From the NCBI GenBank assembly GCA_003169895.1, contig PNAE01000007.1:502967-566966 (forward strand): a stretch of DNA of 64,000 nt, in the 5' to 3' direction. The notes beneath the pieces are model-generated. The model saw nothing but the letters and a program-made list of their open reading frames with translations. It was not told where the DNA came from and did no database searches. The translations under genes were made by a program, and so were the position numbers. This document shows, one piece after another, positions 17,867-28,405 of the stretch; within the stretch, counting starts at the first letter, position 1; the number at the start of each line of letters is the position of its first letter. Origin of the DNA: Gemmatimonadota bacterium. GTDB lineage: Bacteria > Gemmatimonadota > Gemmatimonadetes > Gemmatimonadales > GWC2-71-9.

Positions 17867-20728
17867 TTACGCGTACTCCTCCATCGGGGGACACCTGCAC
17901 ACGAGATTCCGGTCGCCGAACGCGTTGTCGATGCGCGCCACCGTCGGCCACGCCTTGCGGTCACGCAACCCACGCACCGGAAACGCCGCCCGCTCCCGCG
18001 AGTACGGCCGATCCCAGTTGTCGGCCGCAACCTGCTCGAGCGTGTGCGGCGCGCGGCGGAGGATGTTGCCTTCGCGCGAGGCGACACCGGTCTCGATCTC
18101 GCGAATCTCCTCGCGGATCGCGAGCAGCGCGTCGATGAAGCGGTCGAGCTCCTCCTTGGGTTCCGATTCCGTCGGCTCGACCATGAGGGTGCCGGGTACC
18201 GGGAACGACACTGTCGGCGGATGGAAGCCGTAGTCGATCAGCCGCTTGGCAATGTCCTCCACGTCGACGCCCGCGCTCTGCTTGAACGGACGGGTGTCGA
18301 GGATGCATTCGTGTGCGATCAGTCCGTGCGCGCCGGCGTAGAGCAGGTCGTACTGCCCGGCGAGGCGCTTCGCGATGTAGTTCGCCGCCAGGATCGCCAC
18401 CTTCGTGGCATATGCCAGTCCCTCGGCGCCCATCAGGCGGATGTAGATCCATGAGATCGGCAGGATGCTTGGGCTGCCCCATGGGCCCGCGGACACGGTG
18501 CCCGACGACTTCGCGTGGCCGAGCGGAACGACCGGGTGATCGGGCAGGAACGGCACCAGATGCTCGGCCACGCCGATCGGGCCCATGCCGGGGCCGCCAC
18601 CACCGTGCGGAATGCAGAATGTCTTGTGCAGGTTGAGGTGGCACACGTCGGCGCCGATGTCGCCGGGGCGGCAAAGGCCTACCTGGGCGTTCATGTTGGC
18701 CCCGTCCATGTATACCTGGCCGCCGTTGGCGTGCACGATGTCGCAGATCTCCTTGATCGATCCCTCGAACACACCGTGCGTCGACGGATAGGTCACCATC
18801 AGTGCCGCGAGCTGTCCCGCGTGGTGCTCGGCCTTCGCCCGGAGGTCGGTAATGTCGATGTTGCCATTGGCATCGGACGCTACCACGACGACGCGCATGC
18901 CGGCCATCACCGCGCTGGCCGGATTGGTGCCATGCGCGCTCACCGGAATAAGGCAGACGTCGCGATGCGTCTCGTCGCGCGCGTGATGATAGGCGCGAAT
19001 GGTGAGCAACCCCGCGTATTCTCCCTGCGACCCGGCATTCGGCTGCAGCGACACCGCGGCAAAGCCGGTGATTTCGCACAGGTCAGCTTCGAGTCGCCGG
19101 AAGAGTTCGGCGTACCCCGCCGCTTGCTCCGTCGGCGCAAAAGGATGCAATGCCCCGAACTCGGGCCAGCTCACCGGAATCATCTCAGTGGTGGCGTTGA
19201 GTTTCATGGTGCACGAGCCGAGCGGAATCATCGCCGAGGTCAGCGAGAGATCCTTCGCCTCGAGACCGCGCATGTAGCGCAGCATTTCGGTTTCGGAGTG
19301 GTGGCGATGAAAGACCGGGTGCGTCAGGTACGCGCTGGTGCGATACAGCGGACCGAAAAACTCCGACGGCGCCACCAGCCCGACGAGTTCCGCGGGTACA
19401 CCGGTGAAGCAGAAGATCACCTCCCGGAGGTCGTCGATCGTGGTGGTCTCGTCAAGCGCCACCGCGATCCGCGTATTCGACAGCCGACGCAGGTTGATCC
19501 TGCGATCACGCGCCTCGACGATCACGGACTCGCACTTCTCCTGCGGCATCGTCACCGCGACGGTGTCGAAGAAGCGAGCATGATCCACCTCGATCCCCGC
19601 CCTTCGGAGGGAATTCGCCAGGTGTTGCGCGAACGAGTGAACGTCGAGCGCGATACCCTTGATTCGCTCCGGTCCGTGATAGACCGCGTACATCGAGGCC
19701 ATTACCGCGAGCAGCACCTGCGCGGTGCAAACATTACTGGTCGCCTTGTCGCGCCGGATGTGCTGCTCGCGCGTCTGCAGCGCCATGCGCAGCGCCGGCT
19801 TGCCGTCGGCATCCTTGGAGACCCCGATGATGCGGCCGGGGATGTGGCGCTTGTATGCGTCCTTGGTGGCAAAGAAGGCCGCATGGGGCCCGCCGTACCC
19901 GAGCGGCACGCCGAAACGCTGCGAATTACCGACCGCGACATCGGCGCCCCATTCGCCGGGTGGCGCAAGCACTGCGAGCGCGAGAAGGTCTGTAGCAACC
20001 GTTACCATAGCGCCACCGGCATGCGCCCGATCGCACACGGCGCGCCAATCGTGCACCGCCCCGTCGGTCGCCGGATACTGCAGCAGGCAGCCGACCACGG
20101 CGGCATCAGCGGCCGCGGTCGTCCCGAAGACGAAGTCTGAGGGACGCTGCACCCGAACCTCGACGCCTCGCGCCTCCGCCCTGGTCTTCACCACCGCGAT
20201 GGTCTGCGGATGACAGTTTTCGTCCACCAGATACACCGGCTTCTCGCCGTGCTTCACCACTGCGAGCGTCATCGCCATGGCTTCAGCCGCCGCCGTGCCT
20301 TCGTCGAGCAGCGACGCGTTCGCCACAGGAAGTGCCGTGAGGTCGCTCACCATCGTCTGGAAATTCAGCAGCGCTTCGAGCCGCCCCTGTGCGATCTCGG
20401 CCTGGTACGGCGTGTACGCCGTGTACCATCCCGGGTTCTCCAGAATGTTGCGCTGGATCACCGTGGGCACGAGACAGTTGCTGTAGCCCATGCCGAGGTA
20501 GGAGCGGAAGACCTGGTTCTTGCCAGCGAGTTCGCGCATCGTGGCGAGCATGGCGGCTTCGGTCTGTCCGGGCGGTAACACCAGTGCGCGCCGCAGCCGG
20601 ATCTGGTCCGGAACGACCGCGTCGATAAAGGCATCGAGGGACGGATAACCCACCACGCCGAGCATCGACTCGATGTCATCGGGGCGGGGCCCGACATGGC
20701 GCGCCGCGAATTCGTTGGGAGATTTCAC
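17867..20728 (-). CDS. gcvP: Glycine dehydrogenase (decarboxylating), P-protein
   Basis: A 953-residue PLP enzyme, the fused full-length form of the glycine cleavage P-protein. It decarboxylates glycine and loads the aminomethyl group on lipoyl GcvH. The N-terminal half has [21 protein letters not shown]-type and EAxAMAxxLAV blocks. The C-terminal half carries the PLP lysine Lys702 in [17 protein letters not shown], where the glycine-rich loop follows. Length matches bacterial fused P-proteins (~950). GTG 20728 starts the conserved N-terminus 13 bp after the gcvH stop. It is the last gene of a gcvT-gcvH-gcvP operon on the minus strand. Confidence 0.97.
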   Translation of the reverse strand: MKSPNEFAARHVGPRPDDIESMLGVVGYPSLDAFIDAVVPDQIRLRRALVLPPGQTEAAMLATMRELAGKNQVFRSYLGMGYSNCLVPTVIQRNILENPGWYTAYTPYQAEIAQGRLEALLNFQTMVSDLTALPVANASLLDEGTAAAEAMAMTLAVVKHGEKPVYLVDENCHPQTIAVVKTRAEARGVEVRVQRPSDFVFGTTAAADAAVVGCLLQYPATDGAVHDWRAVCDRAHAGGAMVTVATDLLALAVLAPPGEWGADVAVGNSQRFGVPLGYGGPHAAFFATKDAYKRHIPGRIIGVSKDADGKPALRMALQTREQHIRRDKATSNVCTAQVLLAVMASMYAVYHGPERIKGIALDVHSFAQHLANSLRRAGIEVDHARFFDTVAVTMPQEKCESVIVEARDRRINLRRLSNTRIAVALDETTTIDDLREVIFCFTGVPAELVGLVAPSEFFGPLYRTSAYLTHPVFHRHHSETEMLRYMRGLEAKDLSLTSAMIPLGSCTMKLNATTEMIPVSWPEFGALHPFAPTEQAAGYAELFRRLEADLCEITGFAAVSLQPNAGSQGEYAGLLTIRAYHHARDETHRDVCLIPVSAHGTNPASAVMAGMRVVVVASDANGNIDITDLRAKAEHHAGQLAALMVTYPSTHGVFEGSIKEICDIVHANGGQVYMDGANMNAQVGLCRPGDIGADVCHLNLHKTFCIPHGGGGPGMGPIGVAEHLVPFLPDHPVVPLGHAKSSGTVSAGPWGSPSILPISWIYIRLMGAEGLAYATKVAILAANYIAKRLAGQYDLLYAGAHGLIAHECILDTRPFKQSAGVDVEDIAKRLIDYGFHPPTVSFPVPGTLMVEPTESEPKEELDRFIDALLAIREEIREIETGVASREGNILRRAPHTLEQVAADNWDRPYSRERAAFPVRGLRDRKAWPTVARIDNAFGDRNLVCRCPPMEEYA

Positions 20729-20741
20729 GCGCGTTGGGAGG

Positions 20742-21125
20742 CTAGAGACTCGCGATCATGGCGCGGTAGCCCGCGGCATCCTTGAGCGCGTCGACATCGC
20801 TGGGATTGCTCAGCTCGATCTTGATCAGCCAGCCGGCAGCATAACAGTCGCTCGCAACGGTTTCGGGTGCATCCGCGAGGGCATCGTTGATGGCGATCAC
20901 CTTGCCGGACGCCGGCGCGAAAAGTTCACTCACGGCCTTCACCGACTCGATCACGCCGAACGGCTTCGTCGCTTGCACCGTGGTGCCCATCGCCGGCAAT
21001 TCGACAAACACGATGTCGCCGATCTGTTCCACCGCGAACGCCGTGATCCCCACCGTGCCGGTGTTGCCATCGACCGCGAGCCACTCGTGTTCGACGGAAT
21101 ACTTCAGCTTGTCAGGAACGTCCAC
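20742..21125 (-). CDS. gcvH: Glycine cleavage system H protein
   Basis: A 127-residue lipoyl carrier. It begins [15 protein letters not shown], has the [12 protein letters not shown] block with lipoylation Lys63 and ends with the helix region [10 protein letters not shown]. It shuttles the methylamine group between GcvP and GcvT. GTG 21125 was chosen because AGGAG lies about 8 nt upstream and the H-protein N-terminus begins there; the frame stays open upstream within gcvT. It lies 16 bp after gcvT and 13 bp before gcvP. Confidence 0.97.
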   Translation of the reverse strand: MDVPDKLKYSVEHEWLAVDGNTGTVGITAFAVEQIGDIVFVELPAMGTTVQATKPFGVIESVKAVSELFAPASGKVIAINDALADAPETVASDCYAAGWLIKIELSNPSDVDALKDAAGYRAMIASL

Positions 21126-21141
21126 GGTGCGTCTCCTCGCC

Positions 21142-22236
21142 TCAGGTCGAACGACGGTAGAACGGCAGCGGCACCACCTCCGCGCCGGCGCGCTGGGCCC
21201 TGATTCCCACCTCGAACTGGCTGCCCGGCGCAGTACGATCGCACGGGACATACCCCATCGCGATAGGATAGCCCAGCGTCGGGGACGCGGTCCCACTGGT
21301 GACCGTGCCGCACGCTTCCGGCGCGGCGGGAAGATAGACAGGATATCCGGTCCGGGCGATGCCTCGCCCGGTGACTTTCATGCCCACCAGCGCCTTGCGC
21401 GGCCGGTCCTTCGCGGCCTCCAGCGCGGCGCGTCCCACGAAGTCGCCGCCCTTGTCAAACTTCACCACCCGGCCCAGCCCGGCCTCGAATGGCGTCGTAT
21501 TCCGGTCGAGCTCCTGACCGTACAGCGGCATGCCTGCCTCGAGCCGAAGCGTGTCGCGGGCACCGAGTCCAACGGGAACGAGCCCCGACGGCGTGCCGGC
21601 CGCGATCAGCGTGTCCCACACCGCGACGCCGTCGTTCCAGGCAACGAACAACTCGAAACCGTCCTCGCCGGTATAGCCCGTACGCGCCAGCAACGCCGGA
21701 ACGCCGCAGGCGGTAGTTTCGACACCAGCGTAGTACTTGAGGTTCGTCAGGTCGAACTCGATCCTCGGCTGCAGGATCTCGGCAGCGCGCGGCCCCTGGA
21801 TTGCCACGAGCGACGTGCGCATGGACGCATCGTCGAGCCGGGCGTCAAACTTCGCGATCCGCTCGCGCAATTCGGCCGCGACCGTTGGGGCGTTCGACGC
21901 ATTGGCGACCACGAGGTACCGCGCCTCTCCCAGGCGGTACACGATGAGATCGTCGATCACGCCACCATCAGGCGTGCAGATCATCGAGTAGTGGGCGCGA
22001 CCCACGACGAGCTTCCCCGGGGCAGTGACCAGGGCATAGTCGAGCGCCGCACCGGCTCCCGCACCAGCGATGTACAGCTCCCCCATGTGCGACAGGTCGA
22101 AGAGTCCGGCGGCGGAACGCACTGCACGATGCTCCTCGACGAGTCCCTGGTATTGCACCGGCATTTCCCAGCCGGCAAACGGGATCATCCGGGCGCCGAG
22201 GGCGCGGTGACGGGCATCGAGGGCAGTCTGGAGCAC
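21142..22236 (-). CDS. gcvT: Glycine cleavage system T protein (aminomethyltransferase)
   Basis: A 364-residue tetrahydrofolate-dependent aminomethyltransferase that releases ammonia and forms 5,10-methylene-THF. Characteristic blocks: PFAGWEMPVQY, GLFDLSHMGE, MICTPDGGVIDDLIVYRL, IQGPRAAEIL, RTGYTGEDGFEL and LRLEAGMPLYGQEL. Length is standard. GTG 22236 begins the gene. It heads the operon gcvT-gcvH-gcvP and is divergent from the efflux operon across a 220-bp gap. No glycine riboswitch could be recognised in that gap. Confidence 0.97.
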   Translation of the reverse strand: MLQTALDARHRALGARMIPFAGWEMPVQYQGLVEEHRAVRSAAGLFDLSHMGELYIAGAGAGAALDYALVTAPGKLVVGRAHYSMICTPDGGVIDDLIVYRLGEARYLVVANASNAPTVAAELRERIAKFDARLDDASMRTSLVAIQGPRAAEILQPRIEFDLTNLKYYAGVETTACGVPALLARTGYTGEDGFELFVAWNDGVAVWDTLIAAGTPSGLVPVGLGARDTLRLEAGMPLYGQELDRNTTPFEAGLGRVVKFDKGGDFVGRAALEAAKDRPRKALVGMKVTGRGIARTGYPVYLPAAPEACGTVTSGTASPTLGYPIAMGYVPCDRTAPGSQFEVGIRAQRAGAEVVPLPFYRRST

Positions 22237-22456
22237 GGCGGATCCGGGTACGGGTGAAGCGGGACGGCAGACGCTTCGTCAGACCGCGAAACATACGGCA
22301 CCCCCTTCCCCGGTGCTTCGAAAGCAGTTCTCTTGCATTGCTGCGGGTGCGACTGCCACCCCGATTCAGGGTCTTCAGCCGGTTGCACCGGCGCCGCGCC
22401 GCGTTCGTGTCAACGTCGCCTCTCGTGCGAACGTAGCAATCAGATACGGCGGATTC

Positions 22457-23950
22457 GTGCGCCCATTGGCGGATAACAGACTTCTGACGGTTTCCCGGTA
22501 TTGGCTGGTCTTGAGCAGTCTTGGCGTGCTGACCGCGTGCTATCCGCCACTGCCCGGTGCCGGTGGCGCTGCAGCCTCGGCGCCATCGCCGGGCGAACGG
22601 TGGAACCCGCCTGCCTCAGCGGCGTCCGAAGCGGCGAATAGCCACCTCGCGCCCGATTCGTTGCCGCCGGCACTCGAAATCCGGCGTGCCGGTCTCACTC
22701 CGACCGACCTGGTCAACCTCGCGCTGGAGCGGAGCCCGGAAACCCGCGCCACCTGGCTCGGGGCTCGCGCCGCGGCCGCGACCTACGGCGAAGCCCGCAG
22801 CACGCTGTTTCCCGACATCAGCGCGGCAGCGGCGGTCACCAACCTCAAGACGGCGGCGACCGGCGGACGGGTCTCCGTACAGCAGACCACATATGGTCCC
22901 TCGCTCTCGTTCAATTGGCTGGTGTTCGACTTCGGCGGGCGCACCGGGGCCATCGACGCCGCCCGCGAAGGGCTCTTCGCCGCCAACTGGACGCACAACG
23001 CAACCGTCGCCGATGTCGTACGACGTGCTGTGCAAGGCTATTTCGCATACGTCGGTGCGCGCGGCCTGGTCGACGCACAGCGAACGACCCTGCTGGAATC
23101 GCAGGTGAATCTCGCGGCGACCGAGGATCGCCGTACCGTTGGCGTCGCCACGATCGTCGAGGTGCTGCAGGCCCGCACCGCGGTCTCCCAGGCGCAACTT
23201 GCGCTGCAGCAGGCGGAAGGCTCGCTCGCGAGCACGCGTGGCGCGCTTGCCACGCTAGTCGGCCTGCCGCCCAGTGCCGCCTTCGACGTGGACACCACGG
23301 AAGCCGGTACGCCCGTCGCCGCACTCGCCGACGCCGTCGACTCGCTGATGAAGCGTGGCCTGCTCGATCGGCCAGACCTCGCGGCCGAACGCGCACAGGT
23401 CGACGTGCGCCGGGCCGAGGCCCGCGAAGCGCGGTCGCAGTACCTGCCGAGTCTCTCGGCTATCGGTGCGGCCGGCACGACCTGGGTCGGCAGCAATCCG
23501 CAGGATTTTCCGTCCTATAGCATCGGCCTCTCGCTGGCGATCCCGCTTTTCAATGGCTTCGGCTGGCAGTACGCGGCTCGCGCCGCCGCACTGACCGCCG
23601 ATGCCGAGGCCGCGCGGCTGCGCACCATGGAACTGCAGGTCGCGCTGCAGGTCTTCCAGACCTACCAGGAACTTCGTACTGCGACGCAGAGCGTCAGCAC
23701 GTCCAACGAACTGTTCGCCAGCGCCAGCGCGGCGGTCGACGCGGCACGCGCTCGCTACCGCGAGGGCGTGGGATCGCTGCTCGAGCTGCTTACGGCCGAG
23801 AACTCCCTGGCCAGTGCCCGCGCACAACGCATTCAATCACGAGTCGAATGGCACACCTCACTGGTGCAACTGGCGCACGACGCCGGTCTTCTCGAGCCGA
23901 GTGGTGCGACAGGGCTCCGCCTCGCGCCGGCTCCGGACGGCAACCAATGA
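22457..23950 (+). CDS. TolC-family outer-membrane efflux lipoprotein
   Basis: A 497-residue outer-membrane factor of the NodT/OprM type. The lipoprotein signal ends at LGVLTAC, so Cys would be lipid-modified. Two OEP repeats follow, with LTPTDLVNLALERSPE near residue 90 opening repeat one, the YQELRTA coiled coil and the GVGSLLELLTAENSLASAR helix closing repeat two. It forms the exit duct for the RND pump. The frame is open to 22313, but GTG 22457 (or TTG 22466) places the signal peptide correctly. It overlaps the adaptor gene by ATGA. Confidence 0.9.
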   Translation: MRPLADNRLLTVSRYWLVLSSLGVLTACYPPLPGAGGAAASAPSPGERWNPPASAASEAANSHLAPDSLPPALEIRRAGLTPTDLVNLALERSPETRATWLGARAAAATYGEARSTLFPDISAAAAVTNLKTAATGGRVSVQQTTYGPSLSFNWLVFDFGGRTGAIDAAREGLFAANWTHNATVADVVRRAVQGYFAYVGARGLVDAQRTTLLESQVNLAATEDRRTVGVATIVEVLQARTAVSQAQLALQQAEGSLASTRGALATLVGLPPSAAFDVDTTEAGTPVAALADAVDSLMKRGLLDRPDLAAERAQVDVRRAEAREARSQYLPSLSAIGAAGTTWVGSNPQDFPSYSIGLSLAIPLFNGFGWQYAARAAALTADAEAARLRTMELQVALQVFQTYQELRTATQSVSTSNELFASASAAVDAARARYREGVGSLLELLTAENSLASARAQRIQSRVEWHTSLVQLAHDAGLLEPSGATGLRLAPAPDGNQ

Positions 23951-25158
23951 CCCAACCGCACACCATTCGCCTTCGCCGTTCGCGTTGCCGACTGCCAACT
24001 GCGACCGCAATGCTCGGCCTCGTGAGCGCTGGCCTGGTGTCGTGTCACAAAGCCGCGCCCCCGCCGCCACCGCCCGTCCCGGTCGGAGTCGCCTTCGTGC
24101 GCCGCACCGACGTGCCACTCCTGATCCAGGCCACCGGCACCGTCGAACCGATTCGCACCGCGTCGGTGCAGGCCCAGGTCAGCGGCCAGCTGATTCACGT
24201 GCGGTTCAAGGAAGGCGATGACGTCGCGGAAGACGAGGTGCTGTTCGAGATCGATCCGCGCCCGTTCAAGGCGGCGCTGGAGCTGGCGCAGGGATCGCTG
24301 GCGCGCGACCAGGCGAACTGGGAAAGCGCCGAGCACGACGTGCAGCGCTACGGCGCGCTGGCTTCCAAGGAGTACGTCACGCAGCAGCAACTCGATCAGG
24401 CACGCGCCGCCGCCAACGCGCTCGCCGGGACGCTTCGCGGTGACAGCGCTGCAATCGACCAGGCCCGGCTGAACCTGCAATACGCCACCATTCGCGCACC
24501 GGTCACCGGCCGCGCCGGCTCGGTGCTGGTGAAGGAAGGCAACCAGGTTCGCGGCGGTGCGGCGCAGACCCTCGTGGTGATCAATCAGATCTCGCCCATC
24601 CTGGTGCGCTTCCCGGTGCCGTCGATGTACTTCGACGCGGTGCGTCGCCGCGCCGGCCAGTCGCTCGAGGTGCAGGCGACATCGTTCGGTGACACGACGC
24701 GCGCCGAAAAGGGCTCGCTTGTGTTCCTCGACAATGCCGTGGACTCAACCACTGAAACGGTGTTGCTCAAGGCCAACTTCACGAACGCGAAGGGCACGCT
24801 CTGGCCGGGCGCACTGGAAGCGGTGTCGCTACAGCTCGACGTCGAGCATGACGTGCTCGTCGTGCCATCGTCGGCTGTTCAGGCGGGTCAGTCCGGCAGC
24901 GTCGTCTGGATCGTCGATTCGACAAGAAAGGCGCACGTCGTCAAGGTGAATGTGGTGCGGAGCACCGACTCGCTCACGATCCTCGCCAGCGGCCTGAACG
25001 TCGGACAACGCGTGGTGACCGATGGCCAGTTGCGCCTCACCGACGGCTCGCGTGTCTCGATCCGCGGCGAAGGGCCTGCGCCCGGTGGGCGCGATACCGC
25101 CCGCGGCGGTACCCCACTCGACACCGGAGCACGGGGTAAAAGGAGAGGATCACGATAA
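23947..25158 (+). CDS. RND efflux periplasmic adaptor (HlyD/MdtA-type)
   Basis: A 403-residue membrane-fusion lipoprotein (lipobox GLVSC, then a proline-rich tether of about ten prolines). Domains: lipoyl half-motif (SVQAQVSGQLIHVRFKEGDDV), alpha-hairpin, second lipoyl half (ATIRAPVTGRAGS), beta-barrel and membrane-proximal domain (VVPSSAVQAG). It links pump and TolC. ATG 23947 overlaps the tolC-like stop (ATGA), a translationally coupled arrangement. Its own TAA stop overlaps the apparent ATA start of the pump gene. The last ~25 residues are Arg/Gly-rich and probably disordered. Confidence 0.92.
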   Translation: MTQPHTIRLRRSRCRLPTATAMLGLVSAGLVSCHKAAPPPPPPVPVGVAFVRRTDVPLLIQATGTVEPIRTASVQAQVSGQLIHVRFKEGDDVAEDEVLFEIDPRPFKAALELAQGSLARDQANWESAEHDVQRYGALASKEYVTQQQLDQARAAANALAGTLRGDSAAIDQARLNLQYATIRAPVTGRAGSVLVKEGNQVRGGAAQTLVVINQISPILVRFPVPSMYFDAVRRRAGQSLEVQATSFGDTTRAEKGSLVFLDNAVDSTTETVLLKANFTNAKGTLWPGALEAVSLQLDVEHDVLVVPSSAVQAGQSGSVVWIVDSTRKAHVVKVNVVRSTDSLTILASGLNVGQRVVTDGQLRLTDGSRVSIRGEGPAPGGRDTARGGTPLDTGARGKRRGSR

Positions 25159-28100
25159 ACGCACCAGCGGAGCCGCCACCGCCGGCCCCTGAGCCCGCTG
25201 CCGGCGGACGCACGCGTAACCTGTCGGCGCCGTGGATTTCCCGCCCGGTCATGACGACGCTGATCATGGGCGGCATCCTGATCTTCGGCATCGCCGCCTA
25301 CCGCAGTCTGCCCGTGGCCGACCTGCCGACGGTGGACTACCCCACCATCTCGGTCGGAGCTTCGTTGCCCGGTGCGAGCCCGGAAACGATGGCCTCGTCG
25401 GTTGCGACGCCGCTCGAAAAGCAGTTCTCGACCATCGCCGGACTGAGCGCGATGACGTCATCGAGCCTGCAGGGATCCACCAGCATCACGCTGCAGTTTG
25501 ACCTCACCCGCGACATCGATGCCGCGGCTGCCGACGTGCAGGCCGCCATCACCCAGACGGCGCGCACCCTGCCGACGACACTGCTGCCGCCGTCATACCG
25601 CAAAGTCGATCCCTCCGCGGGCGCGATCATTCTCTACGCGTTGACATCCCCGACGTTGCCACTGTCCACGCTCGACGAGTACGGTGAGAACCAGGTCAGC
25701 CAGCAACTGTCCACGGTGAGCGGCGTCGCGCAGGTGCAGGTATACGGCTCGCAGAAGTACGCGGTGCGCATCCAGCTCGACCCGCAGGCGCTCGCCGCGC
25801 GCAAGATCGGCATCGATGAGGTCGCCAGCGCCGTCAACACCGGCAACGTGAATCTGCCCACCGGCATTCTGTGGGGAACCGACAAGGCGTACGCGGTCGA
25901 AACCGACGGCCAGCTGCACAATGCCGCGGCATTCCGGCCGTTGATCGTGACCTGGCGCGACGGTCGGCCGGTGCGTCTGCAGGATCTTGGCAACGTTGTC
26001 GACAGTGTGCAGGATACCAAGGCCGCCGCGTGGTTCGGCAACGCCGACGGTACCGTCGCCCGCGGTATCGTGCTGGCGATTCAGCGCCAGCCCGGCACGA
26101 ATACGGTGACCGTGGCCCGCGCGGTGCGCGACCAGATGGCGCAGATGACCCGCACGCTGCCCGCGTCGGTGAAGGTGACGACCATTTACGACCGCTCGCA
26201 ATCGATCGACGCGTCGGTCAAGGACGTCAAGTTCACGCTCTATCTCACGCTGTTCCTCGTGGTGATGGTCATCTTCCTGTTCCTGCGAAACGTCTCGGCG
26301 ACGATCATTCCCAGTCTCGCACTTCCGATGTCGCTGGTCGGCACCTTCGCGGTGATGTACCTGCTCGGTTATTCGCTCGACAACCTCTCGCTGATGGCAC
26401 TGACGCTGTCGGTCGGCTTCGTGGTCGACGACGCTATCGTCATGCTCGAAAACATCGTGCGGCATACCGAGATGGGCGAAAGCCCGCGCGAGGCCGCCTA
26501 TCGGGGTTCGGCGGAGATCGGCTTCACCATCCTGTCGATGACCATGTCGCTGGTCGCGGTGTTCATTCCAGTGCTGTTCCTCGGCGGACTGATCGGGCGC
26601 CTGTTCCACGAATTCGCCGTGACCATCGGCGTCGCGATCCTGGTGTCGGGCTTCGTATCGCTCACGCTTACGCCGATGCTGTGCAGCCGGTTCCTGCGCT
26701 CCGGGCACCGCGATGACGGCAAGGGCAGGCTGGCGGGCATGTTCCAGTTCACTGAAGGGATTTACGAGCGGACGCTGCACCGCTACGACCGGTCGTTGCA
26801 ATGGGTGATGCATCACGCGCGACTTGTGTTCGCCTTTTCCGGGCTGATCCTGGTCGGCACTGTCCTGCTGGCGCGGGCGGTCCCCAAGGGATTCATCCCG
26901 TCCGAGGACCAGAACCAGCTCCGGATCACGACCGAGACGTTGGAGGGAACCTCCTTTAACGGAATGTACCGGCATCAAGTCATGGCGATGAACGTGGTGG
27001 CGGCGGATTCCAACGTCGCCGGGTTCATGTCGGCGATGGGGAGCGGTGGCGTGGGATCGACGTCCAATCAGGGGCGCTTCATCATCCGGCTGAAGGATCG
27101 CACGGACCGAAAGCTTTCCGCCGACGAGGTCGCTCGCGAGCTCCAGGGCAAGCTTGCCCAGGTTGCCGGGCTTCGTGCATTCGTCCAGAATCCACCGGTG
27201 ATCAATATCGGTGGCCGGCAGTCCAAGAGCCTCTATCAGTATACCCTGCAGGGCGCGGACATTGATGAGCTCTACCGCACCTCGCAGGCGATGCAGGCGC
27301 GGATGACCGACATGAAGCAGCTGCGCAACGTCACCAGCGACCTCCAGATCAAGAATCCGCAGGTGCAGCTCAGCATCGATCGCGATCGCGCGTCGGCGGT
27401 GGGCGTCACCATGCAGCAGGTCGAGGACGCCCTGTACGACGCCTATGGCGCCCGGCAGATTTCGACGATCTACACCAGCACCAACCAGTACTGGGTGCTG
27501 ATGGAACTGCTGCCGCAGTACCAGCGCGACCTCAATGCGATGTCGTTGATATCGATTCGCGGCAGCAATGATCAGCTCATCCCGCTAACGGCGCTGGCCC
27601 ATGTCCGTGAGGACATCGGACCGCTCACCGTCAACCACTCCAGCCAGCTACCCGCGGTGACCATTTCGTACGACCTCGCGCCCGGCGTCTCGATCGGTGA
27701 TGCCCTGACCGAGATCAACCGCCTCGCGGCGGGGATCCTGCCACCGACCGTCACCGGCGCCGCGGCCGGCACGGCCCAGGCGTTCCAGGACGCGCAGCAG
27801 GGACTCACCATCCTTCTGATCCTCGCGATGGTGGTGATCTACATCGTGCTCGGCGTGCTATACGAAAGCTTCATCCATCCGCTCACGATCTTCTCGGGCC
27901 TGCCGTTCGCCGGATTTGGCGCCTTGCTGGCCCTGATGATCTTCCATATGGAACTCAGCGTGTATGCGTTCGTCGGCATCATCATGCTGATCGGCCTCGT
28001 CAAGAAGAACGCCATCATGATGATCGACTTCGCGGTCGAGGCCGAAAAACGGGGCAAGTCGCCGCGCGAGGCCATCCATGAGGCCTGCATGGTGCGCTTC

Positions 28101-28346
28101 CGGCCCATCATGATGACGACGATGTCGGCGCTGATGGGGACCCTGCCGATCGCGCTCGGCACCGGTACCGGGGCCGAATCGCGTCGTCCGCTTGGTGTCG
28201 CGGTTGTCGGCGGCCTCGCCGTGTCGCAGCTGATCACCCTGTACGTCACCCCCGTGGTGTACGTATGGTTCGACGAAATGCGACTGCGGTTTGCCAAGCA
28301 ACACGCCCCGTCACCGGCGCAACACCAGGCCGCCGAGGCGATATAG
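25155..28346 (+). CDS. RND multidrug efflux permease (MdtB/MdtC-type) with apparent AUA start
   Basis: A 1063-residue inner-membrane proton-driven pump. It has TM4 proton-relay aspartates in GFVVDDAIVMLEN, TM10 lysine in LIGLVKKNAIMMIDF, two large periplasmic loops and the VDYPTISV porter motif. An ATG at 25251 would delete the conserved N-terminal NLSAPWISRPV helix, which is encoded in frame upstream. The only start-like codon in the right place is ATA 25155, overlapping the adaptor's TAA (ATAA), with AGGAGAGG 6 nt upstream. ATGA would be expected; ATA may be a real rare start, a mutation or an assembly error. Third gene of the tolC-adaptor-pump operon; substrate unknown. Confidence 0.93.
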   Translation: MNAPAEPPPPAPEPAAGGRTRNLSAPWISRPVMTTLIMGGILIFGIAAYRSLPVADLPTVDYPTISVGASLPGASPETMASSVATPLEKQFSTIAGLSAMTSSSLQGSTSITLQFDLTRDIDAAAADVQAAITQTARTLPTTLLPPSYRKVDPSAGAIILYALTSPTLPLSTLDEYGENQVSQQLSTVSGVAQVQVYGSQKYAVRIQLDPQALAARKIGIDEVASAVNTGNVNLPTGILWGTDKAYAVETDGQLHNAAAFRPLIVTWRDGRPVRLQDLGNVVDSVQDTKAAAWFGNADGTVARGIVLAIQRQPGTNTVTVARAVRDQMAQMTRTLPASVKVTTIYDRSQSIDASVKDVKFTLYLTLFLVVMVIFLFLRNVSATIIPSLALPMSLVGTFAVMYLLGYSLDNLSLMALTLSVGFVVDDAIVMLENIVRHTEMGESPREAAYRGSAEIGFTILSMTMSLVAVFIPVLFLGGLIGRLFHEFAVTIGVAILVSGFVSLTLTPMLCSRFLRSGHRDDGKGRLAGMFQFTEGIYERTLHRYDRSLQWVMHHARLVFAFSGLILVGTVLLARAVPKGFIPSEDQNQLRITTETLEGTSFNGMYRHQVMAMNVVAADSNVAGFMSAMGSGGVGSTSNQGRFIIRLKDRTDRKLSADEVARELQGKLAQVAGLRAFVQNPPVINIGGRQSKSLYQYTLQGADIDELYRTSQAMQARMTDMKQLRNVTSDLQIKNPQVQLSIDRDRASAVGVTMQQVEDALYDAYGARQISTIYTSTNQYWVLMELLPQYQRDLNAMSLISIRGSNDQLIPLTALAHVREDIGPLTVNHSSQLPAVTISYDLAPGVSIGDALTEINRLAAGILPPTVTGAAAGTAQAFQDAQQGLTILLILAMVVIYIVLGVLYESFIHPLTIFSGLPFAGFGALLALMIFHMELSVYAFVGIIMLIGLVKKNAIMMIDFAVEAEKRGKSPREAIHEACMVRFRPIMMTTMSALMGTLPIALGTGTGAESRRPLGVAVVGGLAVSQLITLYVTPVVYVWFDEMRLRFAKQHAPSPAQHQAAEAI

Positions 28347-28405
28347 GTACCGATCGGTCTCGAGCAGACTGGTCGACTTCACCTGAAGTGAGCGGACAGG
28401 GGATC

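Noticed and set aside
22237-22456. Possible glycine riboswitch upstream of gcvT
   Set aside because: The region was read on the gcvT strand for the conserved riboswitch cores; only vague GGGGAAGGGGG-like purine runs were found, with no paired stems or second aptamer.
25593-26978. 461-codon frame antisense to the RND pump
   Set aside because: Composition (His/Arg/Gln-rich) is typical of antisense shadows, and the pump gene is intact on the other strand.
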